Translations under genes and position numbers: made by a program | Assembly: GCF_947503045.1 (NCBI RefSeq) | Contig: NZ_CANNCF010000001.1 | Location: 1,240,001 to 1,304,000, forward strand | Source: an uncultured Tateyamaria sp. | GTDB taxonomy: Bacteria; Pseudomonadota; Alphaproteobacteria; Rhodobacterales; Rhodobacteraceae | Length of the DNA: 64,000 nt | Direction of reading: 5' to 3' | The notes under the pieces: generated by a model | What the model saw: the letters and a program-made list of their open reading frames with translations, nothing else | Databases searched by the model: none | Told to the model about the DNA's origin: nothing | In this document: positions 26,918 to 36,011 of the stretch, piece after piece | How positions within the stretch are numbered: the first letter of the stretch is position 1 | How the letters are laid out: each line of letters starts with the position of its first letter

Positions 26918-27370
26918 ATGAAAGACCTGATAGATATTCCCCCGGTCTGGCTGGCGCTGGCGATCATTGCCGCGTGGTGGCAGGCGCGGCTGTTTCCCAT
27001 GGGCCTGTCGTTGGACGGGGCAGTCACCGACGCGCTGGCCGGGATGCTGATCGGGGCAGGGGTGATCCTGATCATCGCCGCCGCGCTGGCGTTTCGACGC
27101 GCCCGCACCACGATCATCCCGCACCAGACGCCTGCGCACCTGATCACCACCGGCATCTTTGCCCGCAGCCGGAACCCGATCTACCTTGGGGATGCGTTGA
27201 TCCTGACGGGGCTGATCCTGCGCTTTGACGCTGTGCTGTCGCTGGTGCTTGTCCCGCTCTTTGTCTGGTGGATCGAGCGGCATTTCATCCTGCCCGAAGA
27301 GAATCGGATGCGTCGGGTCTTTCGGGCCGAATTTGCGGCCTACGAAAGAAAAGTACGCCGCTGGGTGTAA
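26918..27370 (+). CDS. ICMT-type isoprenylcysteine methyltransferase family membrane protein
   Basis: A 150-residue integral membrane protein with three to four helices. The C-terminal signature IPHQTPAHLITTGIFARSRNPIYLGD, then WIERHFILPEENRMRRVFRAEF, matches the phospholipid/isoprenylcysteine methyltransferase (ICMT/PEMT) fold. Prokaryotic members probably methylate lipids or other membrane substrates, so isoprenylcysteine is not implied. ATG at 26918 has a GAGGC site. It follows the RAYT unit without evident functional link. Confidence 0.85.
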   Translation: MKDLIDIPPVWLALAIIAAWWQARLFPMGLSLDGAVTDALAGMLIGAGVILIIAAALAFRRARTTIIPHQTPAHLITTGIFARSRNPIYLGDALILTGLILRFDAVLSLVLVPLFVWWIERHFILPEENRMRRVFRAEFAAYERKVRRWV

Positions 27371-27521
27371 ATCCTTGCGATTATGACCGAAGCCTCTGCG
27401 CGGCCCTGCTTGTATCTCGGTACCGGTAACGTTAATTGGACCGGCAAGTGGCGCGCGCCACTCTGTCCGTGCGGCCACAAGCCGCGTGATGTCTGCCACG
27501 ACTGCCAAAGGAGCGCTCCGT

Positions 27522-29102
27522 ATGAAGATCGGAACACCAAAAGAAACCTTTGCCGGAGAGCGCCGGGTCGCGATGACCCCCGAAAGTGCCACGGCCTTGC
27601 AAAAGCTGGGTCACACCTGCCTGATCGAAACGGGCGCAGGGCTCGAGGCCGGGTTTTCCGATGCGACCTACAAGGATGTGGGCGTCGAGGTGGTCAAGAC
27701 GGCGGCAGCCCTTTGGAAGGCGGCTGATGTGGTGGCCAAGATGCGCGCACCCGACGCCACCGAGATGAAACGCCTGCGCGAAGGGCAGACGCTGATTTCC
27801 TTCTTCAGCCCCGTTGCGGACGAAAAGAAGATGGCCGCCGCCGCCGAAAAGGGCGCCACCGTTGTCGCGATGGAGATGATCCCGCGCATCAGCCGCGCCC
27901 AGAAGATGGATGCGCTGTCCTCGATGGCGAATATCGCGGGCTACCGTGCCGTGATCGAGGCAGGCAACAATTTTGGCCGCTTTTTTACCGGTCAGATCAC
28001 CGCTGCGGGCAAGGTGCCACCGGCCAAGGTGCTGGTTGTGGGTGCGGGCGTTGCGGGCCTTGCCGCCATCGGGACGTCCACGTCGCTGGGCGCGATCACA
28101 TACGCCTTTGACGTGCGCCCCGAAGTGGCCGAGCAGGTCGAATCCATGGGCGCCGAATTCGTCTATCTCGACTTTGAAGAGGAACAGACCGACGGCGCGG
28201 CCACGGGCGGCTATGCCTCTGTATCCAGCCCGGAATTCCGCGAGGCGCAACTGGCCAAGTTCCGCGAACTGGCCCCCGAGGTCGATATCGTCATCACCAC
28301 GGCCCTGATCCCCAACCGCGAAGCACCGGAGCTCTGGACCGAAGACATGGTCGCCGCGATGAAGCCCGGTTCGGTTGTTGTTGACCTGGCTGCGGAAAAA
28401 GGCGGCAACTGCAAACTAACCGTGATGGACGAGAAAATCGTCACCGAAAACGGCGTCACCATCATCGGCTATACCGACTTCCCCAGCCGCATGGCGACGC
28501 AATCCTCGAACCTTTATGCGACCAACATCCGTCACCTGATGACGGACCTGACGCCGGAAAAAGACGGCGTGATCAACCACAACATGGAAGATGACGTGAT
28601 CCGCGGGGCGACAATCGCCCACGCCAAAGAGGTCACCTTTCCGCCGCCGCGTCCCAAGGTGGCCGCCATTGCAGCAGCCCCGAAAAAGGACAAGCCCAAA
28701 GAACTGACGCCGACCGAAAAACGCGATCTGGAAACGGCTGCGTTCAAGGCGCAGACCCGCAATCAGGTCACGTTGTTGGGCGCCGGTGCCGCGCTTGTGC
28801 TGGGGGTCGGGTTGATCCCGGGGATGCCTGCCAGCTTCATGCAGCACTTCATCGTCTTTGTGCTCAGCGTCTTCATCGGCTTCCAGGTAATCTGGAACGT
28901 GGCCCACAGCCTGCACACGCCGCTGATGGCCGTGACCAACGCCATTTCGTCGATCATCATTCTGGGCGCTCTGATCCAGGTGGGCTCGTCGAGCATGCTG
29001 ATCACATTACTGGGCGGTCTGGGGATTTTGATGGCCTCCGTCAACATCTTCGGCGGCTTCCTCGTGACACGGCGCATGCTCGCCATGTTCCAGAAATCTT
29101 AA
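27522..29102 (+). CDS. pntA: Proton-translocating NAD(P) transhydrogenase subunit alpha
   Basis: Subunit alpha of the membrane transhydrogenase, which uses the proton gradient to reduce NADP+ with NADH. The 526 residues hold the alanine dehydrogenase/PNT N-domain ([20 protein letters not shown]), the NAD-binding Rossmann motif [15 protein letters not shown] and a C-terminal region with about three or four membrane helices (from about 400). This is the fused form; some alphaproteobacteria split it into PntAA and PntAB. ATG at 27522 has AAAGGAG. pntB follows 16 bp later. The roughly 150 bp upstream holds no recognisable operator. Confidence 0.96.
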   Translation: MKIGTPKETFAGERRVAMTPESATALQKLGHTCLIETGAGLEAGFSDATYKDVGVEVVKTAAALWKAADVVAKMRAPDATEMKRLREGQTLISFFSPVADEKKMAAAAEKGATVVAMEMIPRISRAQKMDALSSMANIAGYRAVIEAGNNFGRFFTGQITAAGKVPPAKVLVVGAGVAGLAAIGTSTSLGAITYAFDVRPEVAEQVESMGAEFVYLDFEEEQTDGAATGGYASVSSPEFREAQLAKFRELAPEVDIVITTALIPNREAPELWTEDMVAAMKPGSVVVDLAAEKGGNCKLTVMDEKIVTENGVTIIGYTDFPSRMATQSSNLYATNIRHLMTDLTPEKDGVINHNMEDDVIRGATIAHAKEVTFPPPRPKVAAIAAAPKKDKPKELTPTEKRDLETAAFKAQTRNQVTLLGAGAALVLGVGLIPGMPASFMQHFIVFVLSVFIGFQVIWNVAHSLHTPLMAVTNAISSIIILGALIQVGSSSMLITLLGGLGILMASVNIFGGFLVTRRMLAMFQKS

Positions 29103-29118
29103 GACGGGGCAGGGACTT

Positions 29119-30636
29119 ATGGAAAACGCATTCACCATCGCGGCCTATGTGGTCGCAGCCATCCTCTTTATCCTCTCGCTGGGCGGCCTTTCGGGGCAGG
29201 AAAGCGCCAAACGTGCCGTCTGGTACGGCATTGTCGGCATGGCCATCGCCGTGCTTGCGACGCTGGTCGGCCCCGGCTCTGGCCTCTGGTTTGCCTCGCT
29301 TGTGCTGATCGCAGGCGGCGCAGCCGTGGGCTATCAACTGGCCACCAAGGTCGAGATGACGCAGATGCCCGAACTGGTGGCCATCATGCACAGCCTCGTG
29401 GGTCTGGCGGCGGTCTTTGTCGGGTTCAACGCCGATCTGATGATCAACTATATCGCTGACATCTACGCTGCCGAGGGCCTCGTGATGGGCGCGGTGGGCG
29501 ACAACGGTGTCACCGCCGTCGGCCTGCCCAAAGAAATCTACGAAGGGCTGTCGGCCTTTGGTCAGCTCATCGCCAAGAAATCCAGCGTCGAGATCGGCAT
29601 CCTGCGGGTTGAACTGGTGCTGGGCATCTGGATCGGGGCCGTGACCTTTACCGGGTCGGTCATCGCCTATGCCAAGCTGGCGGGATCGTCCTCCAAACTG
29701 CCGATCGAAATCGACACGAGCGCCAAGAAACTGCCCGGTGGGCATTTGTTGAACGCGGGCGCAGCGGCGCTGTCGGTGATCCTGCTGATCATGTATCTCA
29801 GCGGGTCTGGATCGTGGGCGCTGGTTCTGCTGACGCTGGCCGGTCTCTTCATTGGCTATCACCTGATCATGGGCATTGGCGGCGCGGACATGCCCGTCGT
29901 TGTGTCGATGCTGAACAGCTATTCCGGCTGGGCGGCCGCGGCCATCGGCTTCAGCCTTGGCAATGACCTATTGATCGTTGTGGGTGCGCTTGTGGGCTCG
30001 TCCGGTGCGATCCTGTCCTACATCATGTGCAAGGCGATGAACCGGTCGTTTGTGAGCGTTATTCTGGGCGGCTTTGGCGGCCCGGCAGGCGAGCAGATGG
30101 CGGTCGAGGGCGAGCAGATCGCCATCGAGGCCGACGGTGTAGCTACGGCGCTGAACGAGGCGGACAGCATCGTGATCATCCCCGGTTACGGCATGGCGGT
30201 GGCGCAGGCCCAGCAGGGCGTGGCCGAGTTGACGCGTAAGCTGCGCGCGGCTGGCAAGACAGTGCGCTTTGCCATTCACCCGGTTGCCGGGCGTTTGCCG
30301 GGCCACATGAACGTGCTCTTGGCAGAGGCCAAGGTGCCCTATGACATCGTGATGGAAATGGACGAGATCAACGACGATTTCCCTGACACCGATGTGGCCA
30401 TCGTCATTGGGTCCAACGACATCGTGAACCCGGCCGCACAGGACGATCCGAACTCGCCCATCGCAGGCATGCCGGTTCTTGAATGCTGGAAGGCCAAGCA
30501 GGTGTTTGTCTCGAAACGCGGGCAGGGCACAGGCTATTCCGGCATCGAGAACCCGCTGTTCTTCAAGGACAACACGCGGATGTTCTATGGCGATGCCAAG
30601 GCGTCCATCGACAAACTGCTGCCGATGATCGACTGA
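29119..30636 (+). CDS. pntB: Proton-translocating NAD(P) transhydrogenase subunit beta
   Basis: Subunit beta of the transhydrogenase. The N-terminal two thirds contain about eight membrane helices with small-residue packing, and the C-terminal domain III binds NADP(H) through [16 protein letters not shown] and [16 protein letters not shown]. At 505 residues it is slightly longer than the common 460-480 because of extra loop residues around 110-160. It follows pntA on the same strand; the pair is complete in the window. A terminator lies about 50 bp downstream. Confidence 0.96.
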   Translation: MENAFTIAAYVVAAILFILSLGGLSGQESAKRAVWYGIVGMAIAVLATLVGPGSGLWFASLVLIAGGAAVGYQLATKVEMTQMPELVAIMHSLVGLAAVFVGFNADLMINYIADIYAAEGLVMGAVGDNGVTAVGLPKEIYEGLSAFGQLIAKKSSVEIGILRVELVLGIWIGAVTFTGSVIAYAKLAGSSSKLPIEIDTSAKKLPGGHLLNAGAAALSVILLIMYLSGSGSWALVLLTLAGLFIGYHLIMGIGGADMPVVVSMLNSYSGWAAAAIGFSLGNDLLIVVGALVGSSGAILSYIMCKAMNRSFVSVILGGFGGPAGEQMAVEGEQIAIEADGVATALNEADSIVIIPGYGMAVAQAQQGVAELTRKLRAAGKTVRFAIHPVAGRLPGHMNVLLAEAKVPYDIVMEMDEINDDFPDTDVAIVIGSNDIVNPAAQDDPNSPIAGMPVLECWKAKQVFVSKRGQGTGYSGIENPLFFKDNTRMFYGDAKASIDKLLPMID

Positions 30637-30688
30637 CGGAACAGAGGCACCCTCGACGCGAAATGCGCTTGGGCATGCAGGAAAAACT

Positions 30689-30715
30689 AAGGCGGGCCAA
30701 TGGGTCCGCCTTTTT
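30689..30715 (+). terminator. Rho-independent terminator after pntB
   Basis: AAGGCGGGCC pairs with GGTCCGCCTT (one G-U pair) around an AATG loop and is followed by five T residues. It lies 53 bp after the pntB stop, and transcription of pntAB probably ends here. Confidence 0.8.
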
Positions 30716-30942
30716 CATTTCTTGGGCGGCTTGGCCTTGCCGCCAATAAGGGGCAAAGCCAGTGGCATTGTCGAACAGCTGCCCCAAATGCAAGTGCATA
30801 ACCTGCGCGAACAGGGGCAGATGGGCGGGATCGGCGCGCGGTATACAATTGTACTCTGTTAACGCATTGAAATAGCGTGTAAAAAATATTGGCATCACGC
30901 CCGGTTCAGGCTAGGTCTGTCACACACACGCTTGGAGCAGAC
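30716..30942. other. Intergenic stretch without a convincing gene
   Basis: Between the pntAB terminator and the DUF3422 gene. A minus-strand reading frame here has protein-like codon choice (FAQVMHLHLGQLFDNATGFAP) but would run through the terminator and overlap pntB, so it is not called. AT-richer sequence just upstream of 30900 (AAAAAATATTG) may hold the promoter of the DUF3422 gene. Confidence 0.4.
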
Positions 30943-32226
30943 ATGTCCCCTGTAGAAGACCACCCGCTGCGCTACCAGTTGGCCAACGAATTGCACGCAC
31001 GGCCCTTTCCGTCGATGCAGGCACCTTGTGCTGCGGCCTATGTGGCCTTCAAACAGCCGGAAATGGCCGCCAATCGCGACCGGGCGGCAGATATTGAGCA
31101 TCTGCACAAACTGCTGGATCGCCACGGCGCGCAGCATCCCCAGCCCGGGGCCACCCACTATTACGGGCAGGTCGGGCGGCATTGGCTGAAATGGGAACAG
31201 CACACCGAATTTGTGACCTACACCGTCTTTTCCGAAGGGGTGGAGGAGCGCCCATTCGATCCCCGCGCCTTTGATCCGTTTCCGCAGGATTGGCTGGAAC
31301 AGGCGCCCGGGCAGCGGGTGACGTCGATCCTCGTGCGGGTCGAGCCGCGCGTGCCGTCCAAGGACATCCAGTCCCGCCTGCGAGACTGGTTCGTGCCCGA
31401 AAGCCTTGCCGCCAGTTCCGTGCTTGAGAACGCGGCGATCATGGCTGGCGACTTCCGCATTGATCAGAACGGGCACATGCGCTTTGCCCTGTTCGTGACC
31501 AAGGGCACCGGCGAGCGCCGCGTCGGGCGCATCGTCCAGCGCCTGTGCGAGATCGAGACCTACAAATCCATGTCGATGCTCGGCTTTGCCCGCGTGCGTG
31601 GCCTCGGCGCGCAACTGGGCGCGCTCGACACCCGCCTGACGGAACTGGTCGAAAGCATGTCGGTCGAAACGTCCAAGGCCGAAGACACGCTGCATTCGCT
31701 GCTCGAAATCTCGGCCGAGTTGGAGACCTTGTCCGCCCAAAGCTCGTTCCGGTTCGGGGCGACCTGGGCCTATGAGGCGATCGTGAATGAGCGCATCGCG
31801 GCCTTGCGCGAAGAACGCTATGAGGGCCGCCAGACCTTCCGCGAGTTCATGGTGCGCCGCTATCAGCCCGCCATGCGCACGGTGCGCTCGGCCCAAGACC
31901 GGCTGGATGCGATGAGTGCGCGCGGCGTGCGCGCCGCCAACCTGCTGCGCACCCGCGTCGACGTCGAACGTTCGGCCCAGAACCAGACACTCTTGGAAAG
32001 AGTGGACAAACGCGCCGACCTGCAACTGCGTCTTCAGCGCACGGTCGAGGGGTTGTCTGTGGTGGCGATCAGCTACTACGCGGTGTCTTTGGCGTCCTAC
32101 CTGCTGTACCCGCTTGAGGCGCCCACGGGCCTGTCCAAGGGCCTGCTGACGGCGCTGATCACCGTGCCTGTGGTGCTGCTGGTCTGGGCGGCTGTGCGGC
32201 GCTTGCGCCGGGCGGTGGAGAAGTAG
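30943..32226 (+). CDS. DUF3422 family membrane protein
   Basis: A 427-residue protein of the DUF3422 family. It opens DHPLRYQLANELHARPFP, has a long helical middle with probable coiled coil (about 225-355), and ends with two membrane helices (about 370-390 and 400-418). The N-terminal soluble part is therefore probably cytoplasmic. Function is unknown in the family. ATG at 30943 has TTGGAG upstream. No neighbour suggests a pathway. Confidence 0.85.
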   Translation: MSPVEDHPLRYQLANELHARPFPSMQAPCAAAYVAFKQPEMAANRDRAADIEHLHKLLDRHGAQHPQPGATHYYGQVGRHWLKWEQHTEFVTYTVFSEGVEERPFDPRAFDPFPQDWLEQAPGQRVTSILVRVEPRVPSKDIQSRLRDWFVPESLAASSVLENAAIMAGDFRIDQNGHMRFALFVTKGTGERRVGRIVQRLCEIETYKSMSMLGFARVRGLGAQLGALDTRLTELVESMSVETSKAEDTLHSLLEISAELETLSAQSSFRFGATWAYEAIVNERIAALREERYEGRQTFREFMVRRYQPAMRTVRSAQDRLDAMSARGVRAANLLRTRVDVERSAQNQTLLERVDKRADLQLRLQRTVEGLSVVAISYYAVSLASYLLYPLEAPTGLSKGLLTALITVPVVLLVWAAVRRLRRAVEK

Positions 32227-32582
32227 GGGCGGGGTTAGTTTAAGCGCTGGCGACCGTGCGAATAACACCGCCACCGCGCCGATCCATTGCCAGTCCGCGG
32301 GGTAGCGCGCAAACGCAGATTCCCGGGCGGGTTATGGATCAAGGGTATCTTTTCGCTGCCATGCCGCGCCAAGACCAGCCATATCGCCAGCCCGGTCGGG
32401 CGGCATTGTCCATTGTCTCTCGGACCAATGGCGAGACAATTCCTGATCAATGGATCGTCGCCTTCGGCCTGGTTCCGATCTGGGTAGTTAGCGATGGGTC
32501 GTTTTCAGCCCTAACTCATTGATGTTGCGACCCACCTTGATCACTGACGGTCAGCGCCCCTCGGAGCGCTCAGGGTCTGGCG
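32227..32582. other. Gene-poor stretch, possible relic
   Basis: No intact gene is supported. On the minus strand two short reading frames (PTGLAIWLVLARHGSE in one frame and ADWQWIGAVAVLFA in another) look like pieces of membrane helices and would join by a frameshift, as in a decayed DMT-type transporter end. The evidence is weak. Confidence 0.35.
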
Positions 32583-33035
32583 TCAGTCGTCCGTCCTGCC
32601 TTGGCGCAAGACGGTCCCATCGTCAGCCACCAAACGCCAGTTGGGCGGCTCATGAAACAGGGTCTCTCCACTGTCCGGATAGCGCACGAGGTCGGTTTCC
32701 GGCAGTGATCCAACGACGAAGTAGACGACCGGTGCGGCGGACATGTTCTTCACATGATGGGCGTTCTGGGCTCCGGCGGGCCAGACTGCGATATCTCCGG
32801 GCGTCAACACATGTGCGCCGTCGTCCTCTATCACCGTTGCTTCGCCTTCCAAAAGGACGAGGATTTCGTCTGAATTCCTGTGCCAGTGCCGATCAGACGA
32901 AGTCTCGCCCGGCGCCAAAGTCACTACATTCGCGCCGAGATGCATGAGGTCAAAGGCCGCACCAACTTTCTGCTCTGTTCGCGACCAGGTGCCGTCAATG
33001 CGTTCTTTGGCGACAGAGTTCTTTCGAGCAATCAT
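32583..33035 (-). CDS. Cupin domain protein
   Basis: A 150-residue single cupin. The double motif is visible: HWHRNSDEILVLLEGEATVIEDDG (motif 1, His and Glu ligands) and then PGDIAVWPAGAQNAHHVKN (motif 2, His). It is probably a metal-binding enzyme or sugar/metabolite-binding protein in the cytoplasm. ATG at 33035. Both neighbours are isolated genes, so substrate and pathway are not indicated. Confidence 0.83.
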   Translation of the reverse strand: MIARKNSVAKERIDGTWSRTEQKVGAAFDLMHLGANVVTLAPGETSSDRHWHRNSDEILVLLEGEATVIEDDGAHVLTPGDIAVWPAGAQNAHHVKNMSAAPVVYFVVGSLPETDLVRYPDSGETLFHEPPNWRLVADDGTVLRQGRTDD

Positions 33036-33170
33036 GCGGGGCCTCCAGATCGTGTTGGCAAGTGCGTTTTGTCAGCGCTACGCCCCCTATTCTATCTCCC
33101 AATCAACGGCCTGTTCGACTCCTTTTTGGGGCGTTCGCGCAGCACGCTGATCACGTGCATTTCGCACGAT

Positions 33171-33668
33171 CTATGGCAGCATTGACAGATTGGTTGGCTC
33201 GGGCACCACACCTGCGGCGGTCAACATGGCGTGGACTTGCCCCCGGTGATGGGTCTGGTGATTGAAGAGTTCAGCGACACAGAGGGTCTTTGGCCGCTCA
33301 ATCCGGGTCGCGCCGTCGCCCGGATACCAGACAACCATGCCTTCCAGGTCATGATCCATCAAACCGCGTGCCCAGTCTTCAATCTCCGCGTCACGTTTCG
33401 CACGCAGGTTCACGAAGTCATCCCAGTTCGATGGGCTGGTAAGGGAGTGTGTGATGGTCTCCTCTGGCCGCAGGTTTCCCTTCAATCGCTGCAAAATCAG
33501 GGCATCAGCCCAATAAAGATGGTTCAGCGTGGCCGCAATGGATTGGAAAAACGCGCCGCGATCCATCCAGCGCGCCGCATCGCTGAGACCGCCAGCGGCT
33601 GTCACCAAAGAGGTGTTTTGCCACGCATTGTAGCGGGCCATGAGTCGGCAATTTTCGGCTGAGATCAT
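33171..33668 (-). CDS. DinB family protein
   Basis: A 165-residue four-helix DinB/YfiT-like protein. The three-histidine metal site is visible in LNHLYWAD and FNHQTHHRGQVH. Family members include metal-dependent thiol transferases and uncharacterised proteins. A frame opens at 33692, but ATG at 33668 (MISAENCRLMARYNAWQ) has AAGGAG nine bases upstream and is the better start. Function unknown. Confidence 0.88.
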   Translation of the reverse strand: MISAENCRLMARYNAWQNTSLVTAAGGLSDAARWMDRGAFFQSIAATLNHLYWADALILQRLKGNLRPEETITHSLTSPSNWDDFVNLRAKRDAEIEDWARGLMDHDLEGMVVWYPGDGATRIERPKTLCVAELFNHQTHHRGQVHAMLTAAGVVPEPTNLSMLP

Positions 33669-33875
33669 CTTCTCAGACTCCTTTGTTTTCATGTTGGGAT
33701 GGTTTTGGGACGCTTATCGAAGCGTCTGTCCGTTGTGCTTAACCACACCGTGGTCTCGTGCACGAGGTTGCCTGGCGATCAAGTCAGTGCCGCCACGCAA
33801 CTGTTTTAGGCTCCGCCATTTCAGCAATAGCGTCAAGCGTCAGGCAGGACAGGAAAGTCCCACAGTCTTACGACC

Positions 33876-34862
33876 TCAGCGCCCCCGGATCCGCGGATCA
33901 AGTGCGTCGCGCAGGCCGTCGCCAAGGTAGTTTACTCCCAGCACTGTCAGTGAAATCAGCAGGCCCGGCAGGATCACCCGTTCGGGGTATTGCTCCATCC
34001 GCTGCACCGCATCCGCCAGCAGCTTGCCCCATGTGGGAAAGTCCGACGGAAAGCCGACGCCGAGGAAGGACAGCGCGCTTTCGGTGATGATCGCCGTGGC
34101 CAGACCCAGCGTGGCTGACACCATGATCGGCGAGATCACGTTGGGCAACAGATGGCGCATGATAATCGACCCCGACGTGGTCCCGATCGAGCGGGCGGCG
34201 AGGATGAACTCGCGCTCTTTCAATGCCAGAATGTCGCCGCGCACGATCCGCGCGGTCTGCATCCATGAGGTGAGGCCAATGACCCCGACAATCAAGATGA
34301 ACATGCCCCCTTCGGGTCCGAAATTTGCCCTGAGCGGTTGTCGGAACAGGGTCACTGCAACCAAGAGCAGGGGCAGGATGGGCAGGGACAGCACAAGGTC
34401 GGTAAAGCGCATCAGCCAGAAGTCGGCCTTTTTGAAATAGCCCGACACAACGCCCACGGCGGTGCCGATCAGCAGGGCCAGCACCATCGCCGCCCAACCC
34501 ACGGCCATCGAGGCGCGCCCGCCCGCAATCAGGTTGGCCAGAAAGTCCCGCCCGATCTGGTCGGTGCCCAGCGGATGAGCCCAGTCGACCTTGGCCGTAT
34601 TGTCCCAGAGCGCCACATAGATGGGGCGGATATCGCGCATCGTCAGGATTTCGCGCCCCTTGGGGGTCGCCTGCGGATCGACCTGCCACAGCCACGGCCC
34701 GATCAGCACGGCCAGGGTGATAAAGACCAGGAACCCGCCGCCGAACAACGCGCCCTTGTGGTGCTTGAACTGGTCCCAAACGTCTTTCCACTGGCTGCGG
34801 GGGGCCTTGGGCGGCTCCTTGTCCTGCAGGGCGGCATAGGGGTCGATGGCTTGATCAGTCAT
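33876..34862 (-). CDS. Dipeptide/oligopeptide ABC permease, OppC/DppC type
   Basis: A 328-residue permease with six membrane helices. The cytoplasmic coupling region (EREFILAARSIGTTSGSIIMRHLLPN) and the C-terminal SFLGVGFPSDFPTWG segment are typical of the OppC/DppC type, and a short soluble extension precedes helix 1. Its start overlaps the upstream permease stop by eight bases. It forms the second permease of the transporter whose binding protein and first permease lie upstream; the ATPase is on the other strand at 38035. Confidence 0.95.
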   Translation of the reverse strand: MTDQAIDPYAALQDKEPPKAPRSQWKDVWDQFKHHKGALFGGGFLVFITLAVLIGPWLWQVDPQATPKGREILTMRDIRPIYVALWDNTAKVDWAHPLGTDQIGRDFLANLIAGGRASMAVGWAAMVLALLIGTAVGVVSGYFKKADFWLMRFTDLVLSLPILPLLLVAVTLFRQPLRANFGPEGGMFILIVGVIGLTSWMQTARIVRGDILALKEREFILAARSIGTTSGSIIMRHLLPNVISPIMVSATLGLATAIITESALSFLGVGFPSDFPTWGKLLADAVQRMEQYPERVILPGLLISLTVLGVNYLGDGLRDALDPRIRGR

Positions 34863-35862
34863 AGCGGATCCTCGGGTCGAGCACGCCGTAGAGCACGTCG
34901 GCTATGAGGTTGAAGAGCACGATCAGGATCGCAAAGATAAAGGTCAGCGTCATCACCATGGGAATGTCATTGGCAAAGAGCGCGGTCAGCAGAAGCTGCC
35001 CGATCCCGTTCACCTTGAACACGTTTTCGGTGATGATCGCGCCGCCAAAGATGGCCGGAATGCCAAGGGCGATCACGGTGATCACCGGGATCATCGAGTT
35101 GCGCAGCACGTGCTGCATGACCACAACCCCTTCGCGCAGGCCCTTGGCGCGGGCGGTGCGCACATAGTCCTGTCCAAGGTTGTCGAGCATGGACGAGCGC
35201 ATGTAGCGCGAGATTTGCGCGGTGGTCTGCAGCGCCAGCACCATGACCGGCATCACCATCTGCATGAACTGCACTTTGAAACTGGCCCAGTCGGTCACCA
35301 CGTGGGTGGTGTCATAGATCGAGGGCAGCCAGCCCAGCTGCACCGAAAAGACCACGATCAGCAGCGGTCCGGTAAAAAAAGGTGGGATCGAAAAGCCGAT
35401 CATCGTAATGAACGTGCCGGACTGGTCAAAGACCGAATACTGTTTGTAAGCCGAATAGATGCCAATGGGCAGGGCGATCAGGATGCCAACGATATAGGAC
35501 AGGCCCACGACCCAGAGGGTCTGCGGAATGCGCTGCACCACGATGTCCATCACGGGGCTGCGGGTCTGCCATGAGATCACGCGCAGCTTGCCTTCGGAAA
35601 AGGTGGTCCCGAGCCAGTGATCGAGCAGCACCTGCGGTTCGATCCAGAAGAACTGCACAATCCATTTCCAGTACTGGATGTGGATGGGTTGGCCGAGGCC
35701 GAGGGCTTCGCGCATCTTTTCTTTGACCTCGGGCGGGACGGTCAGGGGCACCTGCGCCATCGGATCGCCGGGCGCCAGCTGCAGCAGCAGGAAAATGACG
35801 AGGCTGATGAACAAAAGCGTCGGGATCGACAGGATCAACCGGCGGATTGTGAATGTCAGCAT
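34855..35862 (-). CDS. Dipeptide/oligopeptide ABC permease, OppB/DppB type
   Basis: A 335-residue permease starting in FTIRRLILSIPTLLFISLVIF, with six membrane helices and the coupling loop LGQDYVRTARAKGLREGVVVMQHVLRNSMIPVI in the second half. It pairs with the OppC-type permease, overlapping by eight bases. The binding-protein gene is about 150 bp upstream on the same strand, separated by two REP-like palindromes. Confidence 0.95.
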   Translation of the reverse strand: MLTFTIRRLILSIPTLLFISLVIFLLLQLAPGDPMAQVPLTVPPEVKEKMREALGLGQPIHIQYWKWIVQFFWIEPQVLLDHWLGTTFSEGKLRVISWQTRSPVMDIVVQRIPQTLWVVGLSYIVGILIALPIGIYSAYKQYSVFDQSGTFITMIGFSIPPFFTGPLLIVVFSVQLGWLPSIYDTTHVVTDWASFKVQFMQMVMPVMVLALQTTAQISRYMRSSMLDNLGQDYVRTARAKGLREGVVVMQHVLRNSMIPVITVIALGIPAIFGGAIITENVFKVNGIGQLLLTALFANDIPMVMTLTFIFAILIVLFNLIADVLYGVLDPRIRYD

Positions 35863-35909
35863 AAAGCGGCCAGTCCTTTTTCGGAGGTCTTTTTTGTTGG
35901 CGGGCGCAG

Positions 35910-35932
35910 GGCGGACAACATGTCCGCCTTAC
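35910..35932 (-). repeat. REP-like palindrome copy D
   Basis: On the minus strand: header GTAAGGCGG, stem GGCGGACA / TGTCCGCC. With copy E it forms an inverted pair (about 47 bp apart), a BIME-like arrangement, between the binding-protein and permease genes. Confidence 0.78.
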
Positions 35933-35979
35933 GGGGTATGAGGTCCCGCCGATCAGCAATGGCCACCGGCGGGGGATGA

Positions 35980-36002
35980 GTAAGGCGGAGGTGTCCTCCG
36001 CC
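35980..36002 (+). repeat. REP-like palindrome copy E
   Basis: Header GTAAGGCGG, stem GGCGGAGG / CCTCCGCC with a TGT loop. It starts 9 bp downstream of the binding-protein stop in the direction of transcription, so it would form a hairpin at the 3' end of that message. Partner of copy D. Confidence 0.78.
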
Positions 36003-36011
36003 TTGCCCGGT

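Noticed and set aside
30895-32274. 459-codon open frame on minus
   Set aside because: Antisense to the DUF3422 gene; composition typical of a shadow frame.
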